Of a DNA stretch of 64,000 nt, positions 7,574-15,095 are shown piece after piece. Position numbers and translations under genes: made by a program. The stretch is from Streptomyces platensis (GTDB lineage: Bacteria; Actinomycetota; Actinomycetes; Streptomycetales; Streptomycetaceae), in the NCBI RefSeq assembly GCF_008704855.1, contig NZ_CP023691.1, positions 682,001 through 746,000 of the forward strand, read 5' to 3'. The notes beneath the pieces were generated by a model. The model was given only the letters and a program-made list of their open reading frames with translations, made no database searches and was not told the DNA's origin. Position 1 is the stretch's first letter, and every line of letters starts with the position of its first letter.

Positions 7574-9370
7574 TCAGCCGAGAGAGCGGGATTTCGCGGC
7601 GATGTTCTCCGCGCGCTCCGGTGCGTCCGGCTGCCAGCTTCCCGCGAGATCCCGGTAGAGGGGCGAGCGTTCGAGCAGCTCGTCATGGGTGCCGCAGATG
7701 GCCCGGTTGCCGTCGAGTACCAGGATGCGGTCGGCCCGGCGGGCCGAGGTGATCCGGTGGGCCACGACAATCAGCGTTCCGGGGCGCTCCGCGAAGGCGC
7801 GCTCGGCCCGCATTTCCGCCGCCGGGTCGAGGTGGCAGGTCGCCTCGTCGAGGAGGACGAGGGGGGCGGGTGACAGATAGGCCCGGCCCAGTGCGATCAG
7901 CTGGCGCTCGCCCTGGGACAGGGCGCCCGGCTCGAGCGGTGCGTCGAAGCCGCCCAGCCGGTGCACCAGCGCGTCCAGGCCCACGGCGTCCGACGCCGCC
8001 TCCAGGGCGGCCGGGGAGGCGCCGTCCGGGCAGAGGTAGAGCAGGTTCTCGCGCAGGGTTCCGGAGAAGACGTAGGCCTGTTGCGGGATGAGCACCCGCA
8101 GCAGGGACGGGTCGGTTCCGGAGGGGGCGCGGACCGGCCGGCCGGCCACGTGTATCTCGCCGTGGCCGGGTTCGAGCAGACCGGCGACGAGAGCGGTCAG
8201 GGTCGACTTTCCGATGCCGCTCGGGCCCACCACGACGAGGTGTTCGCCCGCTTCGACGGTCAGGTCGAGGTCGTGCAGCACGGGCTGGGCGGCGGGCCCG
8301 TAGGCGAAGGTCACCGCGCGCAGTTCGACGCGGGGGTCGTCGGGCGGGACGGGGACGTGGGGCGCGGGCTCCTGCACGGTGGCGGGGGGCGGCGCGGTGC
8401 GGGGCTCCGTAGCGGCGTCGGTGGTGAGCCGGTCCAGGACCACGAGCAGCCGGGTGCCGGCCGAGCCCAGCGCGTTCATCAGGGTGTGCAGGGCGGGCAG
8501 CAGGGACTGGGTCAGATAGGCCAGTGCGCCCAGTACGGCGCCGGGGGTGAGCCCTTGTCGCAGCAGCCAGGGCGCGGTCACCAGCAGCAACAGGATGGGC
8601 AGTTGGCCGGCCAGGCCGAGCGCGAGACAGCGGACGGCGGCCCAGCGTGCCAGCTGCCGTGCCGCGCGGGCCTCGTCCTCGATCACGCCGTACGCCCGGT
8701 CCGCGGTCCGCTGCTGCGCACCGCAGGCCACCACGTCACGCAGTCCCTCGGCGACGGCGCCGAACTGTGTGGCCAGATCCTCGTCCGCCCGGAGAAAGGC
8801 GCGCTGGCTGGCCGCCATCGGCCGGAGGGTGGCCAGGAAGAGCAGCAGCCCGGCCGCGAGCGGAGGCACCACGATCAGCAGCAACTCGGGTGCCAGGGAG
8901 AGGAGTCCGAACACCGCTCCGGCCGCGGTGAACACGAAGGAGCGGGCGACCAGGACCAGTCCGGCGAAGCTGTCCCGGGCGATCTCGGTCTGGTTGGTCA
9001 GCCGGGAGACCACGGCGCTGTCCGCCGCCCGGGCCGGCTGCGCCACCGCGTGCGTCAGCGACCGGGACACCACCTGACGGACCAGGCCGTCGCGCAGCGG
9101 CTCGACGAGGTCGGCCAGTCCGCGGAAGACCCCTCGGCCGGCCAGCCCGCCGACCACGACGGCCAGTGCGGTGACGCCCAGCCAGATCAGCCCGACGCCG
9201 GTGTGGCCGGCCAGAAAGCCCTGGTCCAGGGCCTTTGCCAGGCCGTAGCCGCCGAGGAAGGTGTGGGCGGACTCCAGCAGTGACCAGCCGGCCAGCAGCA
9301 GTAGTACACGGGTCCGGCGGCGGAGAAAGCGCCTCGCCCGGGGCAGCAGTCGTGCGGTCGCGGTCGTCAT
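7574..9370 (-). CDS. ramB: ABC exporter half-transporter RamB (SapB export)
   Basis: A 598-aa fused membrane-ATPase half-transporter. Residues about 20-310 form the type-1 exporter transmembrane domain. The ATPase domain (about 345-580) has Walker A GPSGIGKST, a modified signature LSQGERQ, Walker B LVLLDEATCHLD and the H-loop VVAHR. The ATG overlaps the ramA stop by 4 bases (ATGA), so the two halves are probably made together as a heterodimer exporting the lanthipeptide. It is convergent with ramR, with only 36 bases between the two stops. RamA and RamB names are assigned by order in the operon. Confidence 0.88.
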   Translation of the reverse strand: MTTATARLLPRARRFLRRRTRVLLLLAGWSLLESAHTFLGGYGLAKALDQGFLAGHTGVGLIWLGVTALAVVVGGLAGRGVFRGLADLVEPLRDGLVRQVVSRSLTHAVAQPARAADSAVVSRLTNQTEIARDSFAGLVLVARSFVFTAAGAVFGLLSLAPELLLIVVPPLAAGLLLFLATLRPMAASQRAFLRADEDLATQFGAVAEGLRDVVACGAQQRTADRAYGVIEDEARAARQLARWAAVRCLALGLAGQLPILLLLVTAPWLLRQGLTPGAVLGALAYLTQSLLPALHTLMNALGSAGTRLLVVLDRLTTDAATEPRTAPPPATVQEPAPHVPVPPDDPRVELRAVTFAYGPAAQPVLHDLDLTVEAGEHLVVVGPSGIGKSTLTALVAGLLEPGHGEIHVAGRPVRAPSGTDPSLLRVLIPQQAYVFSGTLRENLLYLCPDGASPAALEAASDAVGLDALVHRLGGFDAPLEPGALSQGERQLIALGRAYLSPAPLVLLDEATCHLDPAAEMRAERAFAERPGTLIVVAHRITSARRADRILVLDGNRAICGTHDELLERSPLYRDLAGSWQPDAPERAENIAAKSRSLG

Positions 9371-11133
9371 GAGGCGGTCCGGGTGTCCTCGTCGTCGGTA
9401 TGGGCGAACACCGCGCGGTAGTCGGCGTCGGCCCAGAGCCGGTCGTGTGGGGCGACGGCGCGAAGCCGGCCATTTTCCAGCCAGGCGACCAGATCGGCGC
9501 GGGCGGCGGAGGAGACGCGATGGGCGATCAGCAGTCTGCTGCCGGTCCGTACGTCATGGACCAGGGCCCGGCGGACATGGAGTTCGGTGACGCTGTCCAG
9601 GCTGGAGGTGGCGTCGTCGAGCACGAGCAGCCGGCCCGCATGGGCGAACGCCCGTGCCAGGCCGAGCCGTTGGACCTCGCCGCCGGACAGCGGGGCGTCG
9701 GTGAGCGGCGCGGCGTATCCCCCGGGGAGGAGACGGACGAACGAGTCCGCACCGGCCGCGCGGGCGGCGGCCTCGATGGCCCGGTCCGGGGGCTCGTAGG
9801 GGCCGAAGCCGATGGCGGCCCCTACGGTGGCGCCGAACAGGGCGGGCCGCTCGAAGGCGTAGCCGATCTCGCGGCGCAGTTGTGCTGGGTCGGCCTCGTC
9901 GAGGGGTATCCCGTCCAGCAGCACCTGTCCGCTGTCGGGGTCGGTGAGCCGGCCCGCGACGGCGGCGAGCAGCGACTTGCCCGCCCCCGAGTGCCCGACG
10001 ACCGCCACGGTCGTGCCGCCGGGCACCACCAGGTCGACGTCGCGCAGCGCGGGGGTGCCACCGCGGAGGACGGTGACCGCGCGCAGTTCGAGCCGGCCGG
10101 GGCCGTCGGCGGGCAGCGGCCGGGAGCCCTGCGCGGGCGTGGGCAGGGTGAGGAGCTCGCCGGTGCGGTGGGCCGCGGCGCGGCTGCGCACCAGGGCGTT
10201 GAGCTGCCCGACGACCCCGCCCAGCCCGGCGGTGAGGGCGGCGTACCGGGAGGCAGCCAGCAGCTCACCGACGGACAGGCTGCCGTACGCCAGCCGGATG
10301 CCGCCGACGGCGAGGACGGCGGTGGTCAGCAGCGGCACCAGGATGCTGCTGCTGACCACGGCGCGGCCGTAGATCTGCCACATCTGCCGTCCCTGCGCGC
10401 CCAGTTCGGGAAGCGGTGCGAGGACCCGGGCCCGCTCACGCCCTGCCGTGCCCGCCGCGGCGATGGTCCGGGCGCCGCCGAGCGCCTCGACGAGCCGCGT
10501 CGCGAGGTCCGCCTGGACGCGCTGATAGCGACGGACACTGTCGGAGGAGCCGCGGGCGAAGCGGCGCAGCAGCCGGGTCAGCAGCGGCAGCCCGGCAAGG
10601 AACACGGCGGCCAGCCAGATGTCGGTGAGCGCCAGGGCGATGAGGGCGCCGACCGGGGTGATGACGGCGGCGAGGCCGGTGGCCGCGGCGGTGGGGGCGG
10701 TCCCGGCGTCGGCGGCGTTCCCGGTGAGGCGGGTCACCAGGTCGCCGGGGGTGAAGCGGTCGGCGACCCGGTGCGGGGCGAGCGAGAGCAGATGGTCGAT
10801 ACCGCGCCGGCGGAGCCAGGCGGTGCTGCGCGCGGTGGTGACGCCGCCGGTCAGCGCCACCAGCGCGTCCAGCAGCACTTCCGCGCTCAGCAGCACGGCG
10901 CAGAGCACCAGGGCCCCGTGGAGGCCCGGACGGGCGCCGAGTACGAGGTCGAGGGTGTGGCCGAGCACGGCGGGCAGCGCGAGGGCGGCACCCGCGGACG
11001 CCACGCTGAAGAGGCAGACGGCGAGGGTGCGTACGGGGCTGTGCCGGAAGGCCCCGGTCAGGACGGAGCGGACGCCGGGGTCCGGCCCGCGCCGGGCGGC
11101 AGAGGGCGAGGAGGGCCCGGGGGTGCGGGGCAT
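9367..11133 (-). CDS. ramA: ABC exporter half-transporter RamA (SapB export)
   Basis: A 588-aa half-transporter. The membrane domain is about 25-310. The ATPase has Walker A GHSGAGKS, signature LSGGEVQ, Walker B LLVLDDATSSLD and the IAHR switch; the aspartate pair replaces the usual DE catalytic dyad. The ATG at 11133 is preferred because GGAGG lies at a usable distance. A GTG at 11202 would add 23 residues but has no RBS and lies inside a hairpin. A DD rather than DE at Walker B hints at a degenerate ATP site, common in heterodimeric exporters. Confidence 0.87.
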   Translation of the reverse strand: MPRTPGPSSPSAARRGPDPGVRSVLTGAFRHSPVRTLAVCLFSVASAGAALALPAVLGHTLDLVLGARPGLHGALVLCAVLLSAEVLLDALVALTGGVTTARSTAWLRRRGIDHLLSLAPHRVADRFTPGDLVTRLTGNAADAGTAPTAAATGLAAVITPVGALIALALTDIWLAAVFLAGLPLLTRLLRRFARGSSDSVRRYQRVQADLATRLVEALGGARTIAAAGTAGRERARVLAPLPELGAQGRQMWQIYGRAVVSSSILVPLLTTAVLAVGGIRLAYGSLSVGELLAASRYAALTAGLGGVVGQLNALVRSRAAAHRTGELLTLPTPAQGSRPLPADGPGRLELRAVTVLRGGTPALRDVDLVVPGGTTVAVVGHSGAGKSLLAAVAGRLTDPDSGQVLLDGIPLDEADPAQLRREIGYAFERPALFGATVGAAIGFGPYEPPDRAIEAAARAAGADSFVRLLPGGYAAPLTDAPLSGGEVQRLGLARAFAHAGRLLVLDDATSSLDSVTELHVRRALVHDVRTGSRLLIAHRVSSAARADLVAWLENGRLRAVAPHDRLWADADYRAVFAHTDDEDTRTAS

Positions 11134-11182
11134 GCGGGTGTGGACCTCGCCTCCAAGGGACGGATACGGGCGGCAGCGGCAG

Positions 11183-11209
11183 GCCCCGGGCGGTGTTGCC
11201 ACCCGGGGC
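11183..11209 (-). terminator. Intercistronic hairpin between ramS and ramA
   Basis: An 11-bp stem (one G-T wobble) with a 5-base loop, read on the minus strand, 51 bases after the ramS stop and before the ramA RBS. It probably attenuates read-through or protects the ramS 3' end, giving more precursor than transporter. That role is inferred from position. Confidence 0.6.
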
Positions 11210-11259
11210 TCGCCGTGACTTACGCGCTTCGGGGGCCGAGGTCCCCTAGCGGCGGGAAG

Positions 11260-11388
11260 TCAGTTACAGGTGGTGACGCTCAGGCTGCTGTCACCGCAGA
11301 GCAGCAGGCTCGCGCGGCTGCCGGTGTGCAGCTCCTCCGTGGCCTCGGCCTTGGGGGTCTCCAGCGTCTGCAGGTCAAGAAGGGACAT
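11260..11388 (-). CDS. ramS: SapB lanthipeptide precursor RamS/AmfS
   Basis: A 42-aa class III lanthipeptide precursor. It starts MSLLDLQTLETPK, containing the leader LLDLQ motif recognised by class III synthetases. It ends in a 21-residue core that runs TGSRASLLLCGDSS then LSVTTCN. The core is essentially that of S. coelicolor SapB, with Val in place of Ile near the end as I recall the RamS sequence. The two Ser-x3-Cys units (SLLLC and SVTTC) form the lanthionine rings, and the remaining Ser residues are candidates for dehydration. RBS AGAGGA lies 6 bases before the ATG. Position between the synthetase and the exporters confirms it. The mature surfactant promotes aerial hyphae formation. Confidence 0.96.
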   Translation of the reverse strand: MSLLDLQTLETPKAEATEELHTGSRASLLLCGDSSLSVTTCN

Positions 11389-11424
11389 GGTGGTTCCTCT
11401 CTGATGGGGACGGTGTTTCTTGAT

Positions 11425-11442
11425 CGGCCCCGGACGGGGCCG
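11425..11442 (-). other. Small hairpin between ramC and ramS
   Basis: A 7-bp GC stem with a 4-base loop, immediately downstream of the ramC stop and upstream of the ramS RBS. It is a possible processing or stability element separating synthetase and precursor coding regions. Function is inferred only. Confidence 0.4.
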
Positions 11443-11445
11443 GCT

Positions 11446-14046
11446 TCAGGGCCGCCTGGGCGGCGGGAGGAAGGGCAGGTGCACGGGGGTGTCGTGCAGC
11501 GCGCTGCCCAGTGCGAGCAGGCATCCGGCGGTGCCGGTGCTCAGGTCCATGGAGAGCCGCATCATCTGCTCCCCGGCGAAGGCCAGTTGGCCTTGGTAGG
11601 GCACGGCGCCCCAGGCCAGGGAGTCGATCTGACGGCGGAGGTCGGTGGCGTGGGTGCCGGGGCCGCCGGCCGTGGTGCGGGCGAGGTGCAGCACCATGCC
11701 CGCCGCACCCCGGAACAGGCCGGGCTGGGCATAGAACTTGGCCTGGGCGGCCTGCACGATCTCGCTCCGCGCCCTGGCGAACTCGTCGTCCGGACGATGG
11801 GCGAGGAAGTCGTCGAGCACCATGCCGATGCCGACGCTGCCGGCGCCGAGGTACGGCATGGTCCGCCAGCCCTCGTTGACCTGGAGGGCGCCCCCGGCGC
11901 CGCGGACGCAACGGGACAGGTCCCGGCGCAGGGCGTCCGCGGCCAGATCGAGCAGCGCGGGGTCGTCGGTGCGCTCGTACAGGCGCAGGAAGAGCAGGGC
12001 CGCTCCGCTGTCGCCGTACAGCAGCCCGGCGCGGGGCGTCGCGCCGCCCACGGCGGGTGGCGCGGCGGTCCGGAGCTTGTCGGCGACGAGCTGGGCGCAG
12101 TGCGAGGCCCGCTCGCCGAGGGCGGTTTCGCCGGTGGTGCCGGCCAGGGAGTCGAGGGCGAGGCCGAGGCCCGCCAGTCCGCTGTGCAGATCGGGGGCGA
12201 TGTCCTGCCAGCGCTGTGTGGCGACGGTGTCGATGAGGTCCAGGGCCCGATCCCGGTGGCCGAGCCGGTCCAGGACCCAGGCGACGCCGGAGAGGCCGTC
12301 GTAGAAGCCGAGCGGGCTGCCGGACGCGGGGGTCTTCGTCCTCCGCAGCAGCCACTCCTCCGCCTCCGGGCAGCGGTCCGCGCCGGTCTCGTCCAGGGCG
12401 TACAGCACTCCGGCCGCCCCGTAGGCGAAGCAGGTGCCCCCGCCCGTGGTGGAGAACTGGGCGATGTCGCCGGGGAAGTAGCGGTCCTCCCGGTCGGGGG
12501 TGGCCGAGGCGAGCACGGCCCGGACCATGGAGTCGCGGCTGTGCGGCCAGTCGCCGAGGGCCACGGGGAGGTAGTCCGCTCCCCCGGTCCGGCCCGTACG
12601 GACGGGGGCGTGCGCGGGCTGATACCCCCGCAGGATCTCCGCCACCGCTTCGTCGAGATAGTCGCGGGGCACCGGGAACTGCGCGGCGGCGATCTCCGCG
12701 AGGTGGGCCGCCTTGTTGCGGTCCACCGCGAACAGGCTGGTGAGCGGGAGGAACAGGGCAAGTCGCAGACAGGCCAGGGCGTAGCGGTCGACGTCGAAGC
12801 CCCGACGGTCCGCGGGGGCGACGAAGCCCGGGTTGGCGATCACCTGACGGCTGGACTCGTCGTCGACGGACGCGGCCTCGAAGTCCAGGAGCACCACGGC
12901 GGATTCGTCCTCGGACATCATGATGTTGAAGAGGTGGAGATCGTTGAAGACCACGCCACGGGAGTGGACCGCCTTGACGGCGTCGGCCACCAGGCCGTGG
13001 ACGCGCATGGCCCACTCGGTGTACTCCGCGAGCCGCTCGGGGCTCGGATCGGCCTCGATCAGCGGGTGACGGTGCGCGAAGAAGCTGTTCAGCGGCCGGC
13101 CTTCGATGAACTCCAGCACCAGGAAGGTGTGCTCGCCGAGCGTGAACCAGTCGTGTACCTCGGGGGCGCAGCCGAGTCCGGAGAGTCTTTTCAGCGCGTC
13201 CCGCTCGCGCGCCAGCCGGGTCACGGCGTCCGCTTCATCGGCGGCCAGCCCCGCGTACGGCCGTGCCTCCTTCAGCACCACCCGCTGATCGGTCCGCAGA
13301 TCCCGGCCGACGTAGACGCCACCGCCGTTGGAGAAGTGCAGCGCCTGCTCGATCTTGTACGGGAGGTCGGTGACGGTGGTGGCGGAGCGGGCGGCCAGAT
13401 GCGGCTGGAGGAACTCCGGGAGGGTGACCCACTCAGGGACGCGGAACGCCGGCTCGCGGCGGTCGGGGACCAGCTGCCCCTGACCGTCCTCGATCGCGGG
13501 GCGGAGTTCGCCCTTGTCGTCGTAGCAGTGCCGTTCGGTGAAGCTGCCGTAGCGCACATACACCGGACCGGCGCCCCAGCGCAGATCGCTGAGGATGTAC
13601 GGTCCCTGTTCGCCGGCGAGCAGTTCGTTCAGCTCCTCGGCGATGCGGCCGCACTGCTCCTCGTCGGCGGGGTAGACCGTGAGGAACTTTCCGCTGGCGC
13701 CGCGGTCGGCGTATTTGGCGTTGCGGATGTGCAGCAGGTACCGGGTCGGCATGCACTTGAAGGCGATCGAGCGCGGGACGCAGTAGTCCCAGACCTTGGC
13801 CAGCACGCGTTCGGCGTTGTCCAGGCAGGCGGAGACGTGGATCTTCCAGCCCTGGCTGGGGAGTTCGCGGTCCAGCGGGCGGAACGCCAGCCAGTCACCG
13901 GAGCGGTGGCGCTGCCAGCCCTCCGGCAGCTCCCGGCTCAGCGTCGCGTACGGAGCGCCGCGGCCCGTGCTGCTCGCGGGCAGCCGGTGGGGAGCGTCGT
14001 AGAACTGTCGGTCGGCGTCGCAGAAGACGGCGTAACCCTTGTTCAT
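11446..14046 (-). CDS. ramC: Class III lanthionine synthetase RamC
   Basis: An 866-aa trifunctional class III synthetase. Residues about 1-220 are the phosphoSer/Thr lyase domain. Residues about 225-500 are the protein-kinase domain, with Lys259 (VVLKEARPY), the catalytic loop HSRGVVFNDLHLFNIM (Asp369, Asn374) and LLDFE (388-390). Residues about 500-866 are a LanC-like cyclase without evident zinc ligands, as expected for class III. It phosphorylates, eliminates and cyclises Ser/Cys in RamS to give SapB. RBS GGGGGAG precedes the ATG. It is the first gene of the operon. Confidence 0.95.
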   Translation of the reverse strand: MNKGYAVFCDADRQFYDAPHRLPASSTGRGAPYATLSRELPEGWQRHRSGDWLAFRPLDRELPSQGWKIHVSACLDNAERVLAKVWDYCVPRSIAFKCMPTRYLLHIRNAKYADRGASGKFLTVYPADEEQCGRIAEELNELLAGEQGPYILSDLRWGAGPVYVRYGSFTERHCYDDKGELRPAIEDGQGQLVPDRREPAFRVPEWVTLPEFLQPHLAARSATTVTDLPYKIEQALHFSNGGGVYVGRDLRTDQRVVLKEARPYAGLAADEADAVTRLARERDALKRLSGLGCAPEVHDWFTLGEHTFLVLEFIEGRPLNSFFAHRHPLIEADPSPERLAEYTEWAMRVHGLVADAVKAVHSRGVVFNDLHLFNIMMSEDESAVVLLDFEAASVDDESSRQVIANPGFVAPADRRGFDVDRYALACLRLALFLPLTSLFAVDRNKAAHLAEIAAAQFPVPRDYLDEAVAEILRGYQPAHAPVRTGRTGGADYLPVALGDWPHSRDSMVRAVLASATPDREDRYFPGDIAQFSTTGGGTCFAYGAAGVLYALDETGADRCPEAEEWLLRRTKTPASGSPLGFYDGLSGVAWVLDRLGHRDRALDLIDTVATQRWQDIAPDLHSGLAGLGLALDSLAGTTGETALGERASHCAQLVADKLRTAAPPAVGGATPRAGLLYGDSGAALLFLRLYERTDDPALLDLAADALRRDLSRCVRGAGGALQVNEGWRTMPYLGAGSVGIGMVLDDFLAHRPDDEFARARSEIVQAAQAKFYAQPGLFRGAAGMVLHLARTTAGGPGTHATDLRRQIDSLAWGAVPYQGQLAFAGEQMMRLSMDLSTGTAGCLLALGSALHDTPVHLPFLPPPRRP

Positions 14047-14160
14047 CGCACTCCCCCTCGGCTGGTGACACGGATGACGCTGTCATGGCGCGGGGACCGC
14101 AAACAGTCATGACTGTCACGAAGAACCCATGAGGAATGCACGTTTGCTGCGAATTTGCTG
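14047..14160 (-). promoter_or_regulatory. ramC promoter region with repeated TGAC-type motifs
   Basis: The stretch upstream of ramC contains a perfect 14-bp palindrome ACAGTCATGACTGT (14103-14116). Further copies of the TGACA/TGTCA half-site lie at about 14066-14070, 14075-14078 and 14080-14085. RamR-type regulators bind repeated sites in front of ramC, so these are the best operator candidates. I could not fix the -10 and -35 with confidence. Confidence 0.5.
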
Positions 14161-14166
14161 AGATGT

Positions 14167-14195
14167 GAAGGGGCGGCCGGGAGCGCCGCCCCTTC
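14167..14195 (-). terminator. Hairpin terminator, probably of the capA-like gene, now cut off by the IS
   Basis: A perfect 11-bp stem (14167-14177 with 14185-14195) and 7-base loop. Without the IS element it would start a few bases after the capA stop codon. Confidence 0.65.
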
Positions 14196-14197
14196 CC

Positions 14198-14201
14198 CTA
14201 G
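14198..14201. repeat. Target-site duplication CTAG, left copy
   Basis: A CTAG flanking the left end of the IS. An identical CTAG lies at 15092-15095 on the right. A 4-bp CTAG duplication is typical for IS5-family elements. Confidence 0.8.
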
Positions 14202-14217
14202 GAGTTGTCTTCAAATG

Positions 14218-14715
14218 TCAGGCCCACATCAGCAGGGATGCGAGGGTGACGGCGGCTTGGTAGGACTCGGCAGTCTTGTCGTACCGGGTGGCGATGCCGC
14301 GCCACTGTTTCAAACGGTTGAAGCAGCGCTCCACCACGTTGCGCCGCTTGTAGAGCTGCTTGTCGAAGGCCGGCGGACGTCCGCCGTAGCTGCCGCGGCG
14401 AAGCCGGTTGCGGATCTGGTCGGCCCGTTCGGGAATGGTGTGGCCGATGCCCCGTCGCCGCAGCCAGGTGCGGATGGCCTTGGAGCTGTAGCCCTTGTCG
14501 CCCAGTACGTGGGCGGGCCGGACCCGCGGGCGTCCTGGGCCGATGCGGGGCACCCGTATCGCCTCCATCACAGCGGTGAACTGGGTGCAGTCGTTGCTGT
14601 TTCCGCCGGTGACGGTGAAAGCGAGCGGGCGGCCCACGGCGTCACAGGCGAGGTGAATCTTGCTGGTCAGACCGCCTCGGGAGCGTCCGAGTCCGGAGCT
14701 TTGGAGCCCCCTTTT
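14218..14715 (-). CDS. IS5-family transposase, orfB part (reached by -1 frameshift)
   Basis: About 165 residues carrying the second and third catalytic residues of the DDE domain: VLGDKGYSSKAIR (Asp) and NVVERCFNRLKQWRGIATRYDK (Glu in the Y/R...E signature). It begins usefully at GLGRSRGGLTSKIHLACD. It has no start of its own in the right place. The frame is one base back from orfA, and a run AAAAGGGGG (14715-14707) in the overlap is a plausible slip site. The frame remains open further upstream, to 14934, but only as overlap. Confidence 0.8.
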   Translation of the reverse strand, partial: KRGLQSSGLGRSRGGLTSKIHLACDAVGRPLAFTVTGGNSNDCTQFTAVMEAIRVPRIGPGRPRVRPAHVLGDKGYSSKAIRTWLRRRGIGHTIPERADQIRNRLRRGSYGGRPPAFDKQLYKRRNVVERCFNRLKQWRGIATRYDKTAESYQAAVTLASLLMWA

Positions 14716-15068
14716 CGGGCCCCGGCGGCGTGCTGGTGGGCACGGACGACGGTGGAATCGACGGAAACGAGCCAGTCGATGTCCCCCGCCTCGTCCGCCC
14801 TCGCCTGGGCGGCCTGCAGCATCCGCTCGAAGGTGCCGTCCAGGGCCCACCGGCGGAAACGGGTGTGCAGCGTGGCCCACGGGCCGTACCGCTCGGGCAC
14901 GTCCCGCCAGGCCGTGCCGGTCCGGAACTTCCACACGATCCCGTTGAGCACGGTGCGGTCGTCCAACCGCTTCCGCCCCCGCAACGATTCAGGCAGCAGA
15001 GGCCGGACGAACTCCCACTCAGCATCGGACAGTTCATGGCGACGTATCACCCGACCATGATCCACCAC
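14667..15068 (-). CDS. IS5-family transposase, orfA part
   Basis: A 133-aa protein with the N-terminal helical DNA-binding domain (DUF4096-like: LSDAEWEFVRPLLPE, then RTVLNGIVWKFRTGTAWRDVP, then YGPWATLHTRFRRW). It also has the first catalytic Asp (VSVDSTVVRAHQHAAG). It terminates shortly after the A/G-rich slip site, so the active transposase is expected as an orfA-orfB fusion made by programmed -1 frameshifting. Confidence 0.85.
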   Translation of the reverse strand: MVDHGRVIRRHELSDAEWEFVRPLLPESLRGRKRLDDRTVLNGIVWKFRTGTAWRDVPERYGPWATLHTRFRRWALDGTFERMLQAAQARADEAGDIDWLVSVDSTVVRAHQHAAGARKGGSKAPDSDAPEAV

Positions 15069-15091
15069 CCGAGATCATTTGAAGACACCCC

Positions 15092-15095
15092 CTAG
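15092..15095. repeat. Target-site duplication CTAG, right copy
   Basis: The matching copy of the IS target duplication. Its CTA (15092-15094) is the TAG stop codon of the capA-like gene on the minus strand. Confidence 0.8.

Larger units (their letters stand above)
14202..15091 (-). mobile_element. 890-bp IS5-family insertion sequence (IS427-like, frameshifted transposase)
   Basis: Terminal inverted repeats: the left end reads GAGTTGTCTTCAAATG (14202-14217). The right end, reverse-complemented, reads GGGGTGTCTTCAAATG, 14 of 16 matching. The element is flanked by CTAG direct repeats and carries orfA/orfB of a DDE transposase on the minus strand. The stop of orfB immediately abuts the left repeat. 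Ends and reading frames look intact, so it may be active or recently acquired. Group assignment within IS5 is by structure only. Confidence 0.88.

Noticed and set aside
11260..14046. Calling the lanthipeptide locus class I, II or IV
   Set aside because: The RamC domain order (lyase, kinase, LanC-like without zinc ligands) and the SapB-type core identify class III.
9400..14112. A 1570-codon open frame on the plus strand across the ram operon
   Set aside because: It is the antisense of ramB-ramA-ramS-ramC with Gly/Gln/Glu/Val-rich shadow composition and no domain. The minus-strand genes have clear motifs, RBSs and overlaps.
14218..14934. orfB of the IS as an independent gene starting at 14934
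   Set aside because: Homology begins only after the slip site. The first 70 residues are a shadow of orfA, so a frameshift fusion is the better model.
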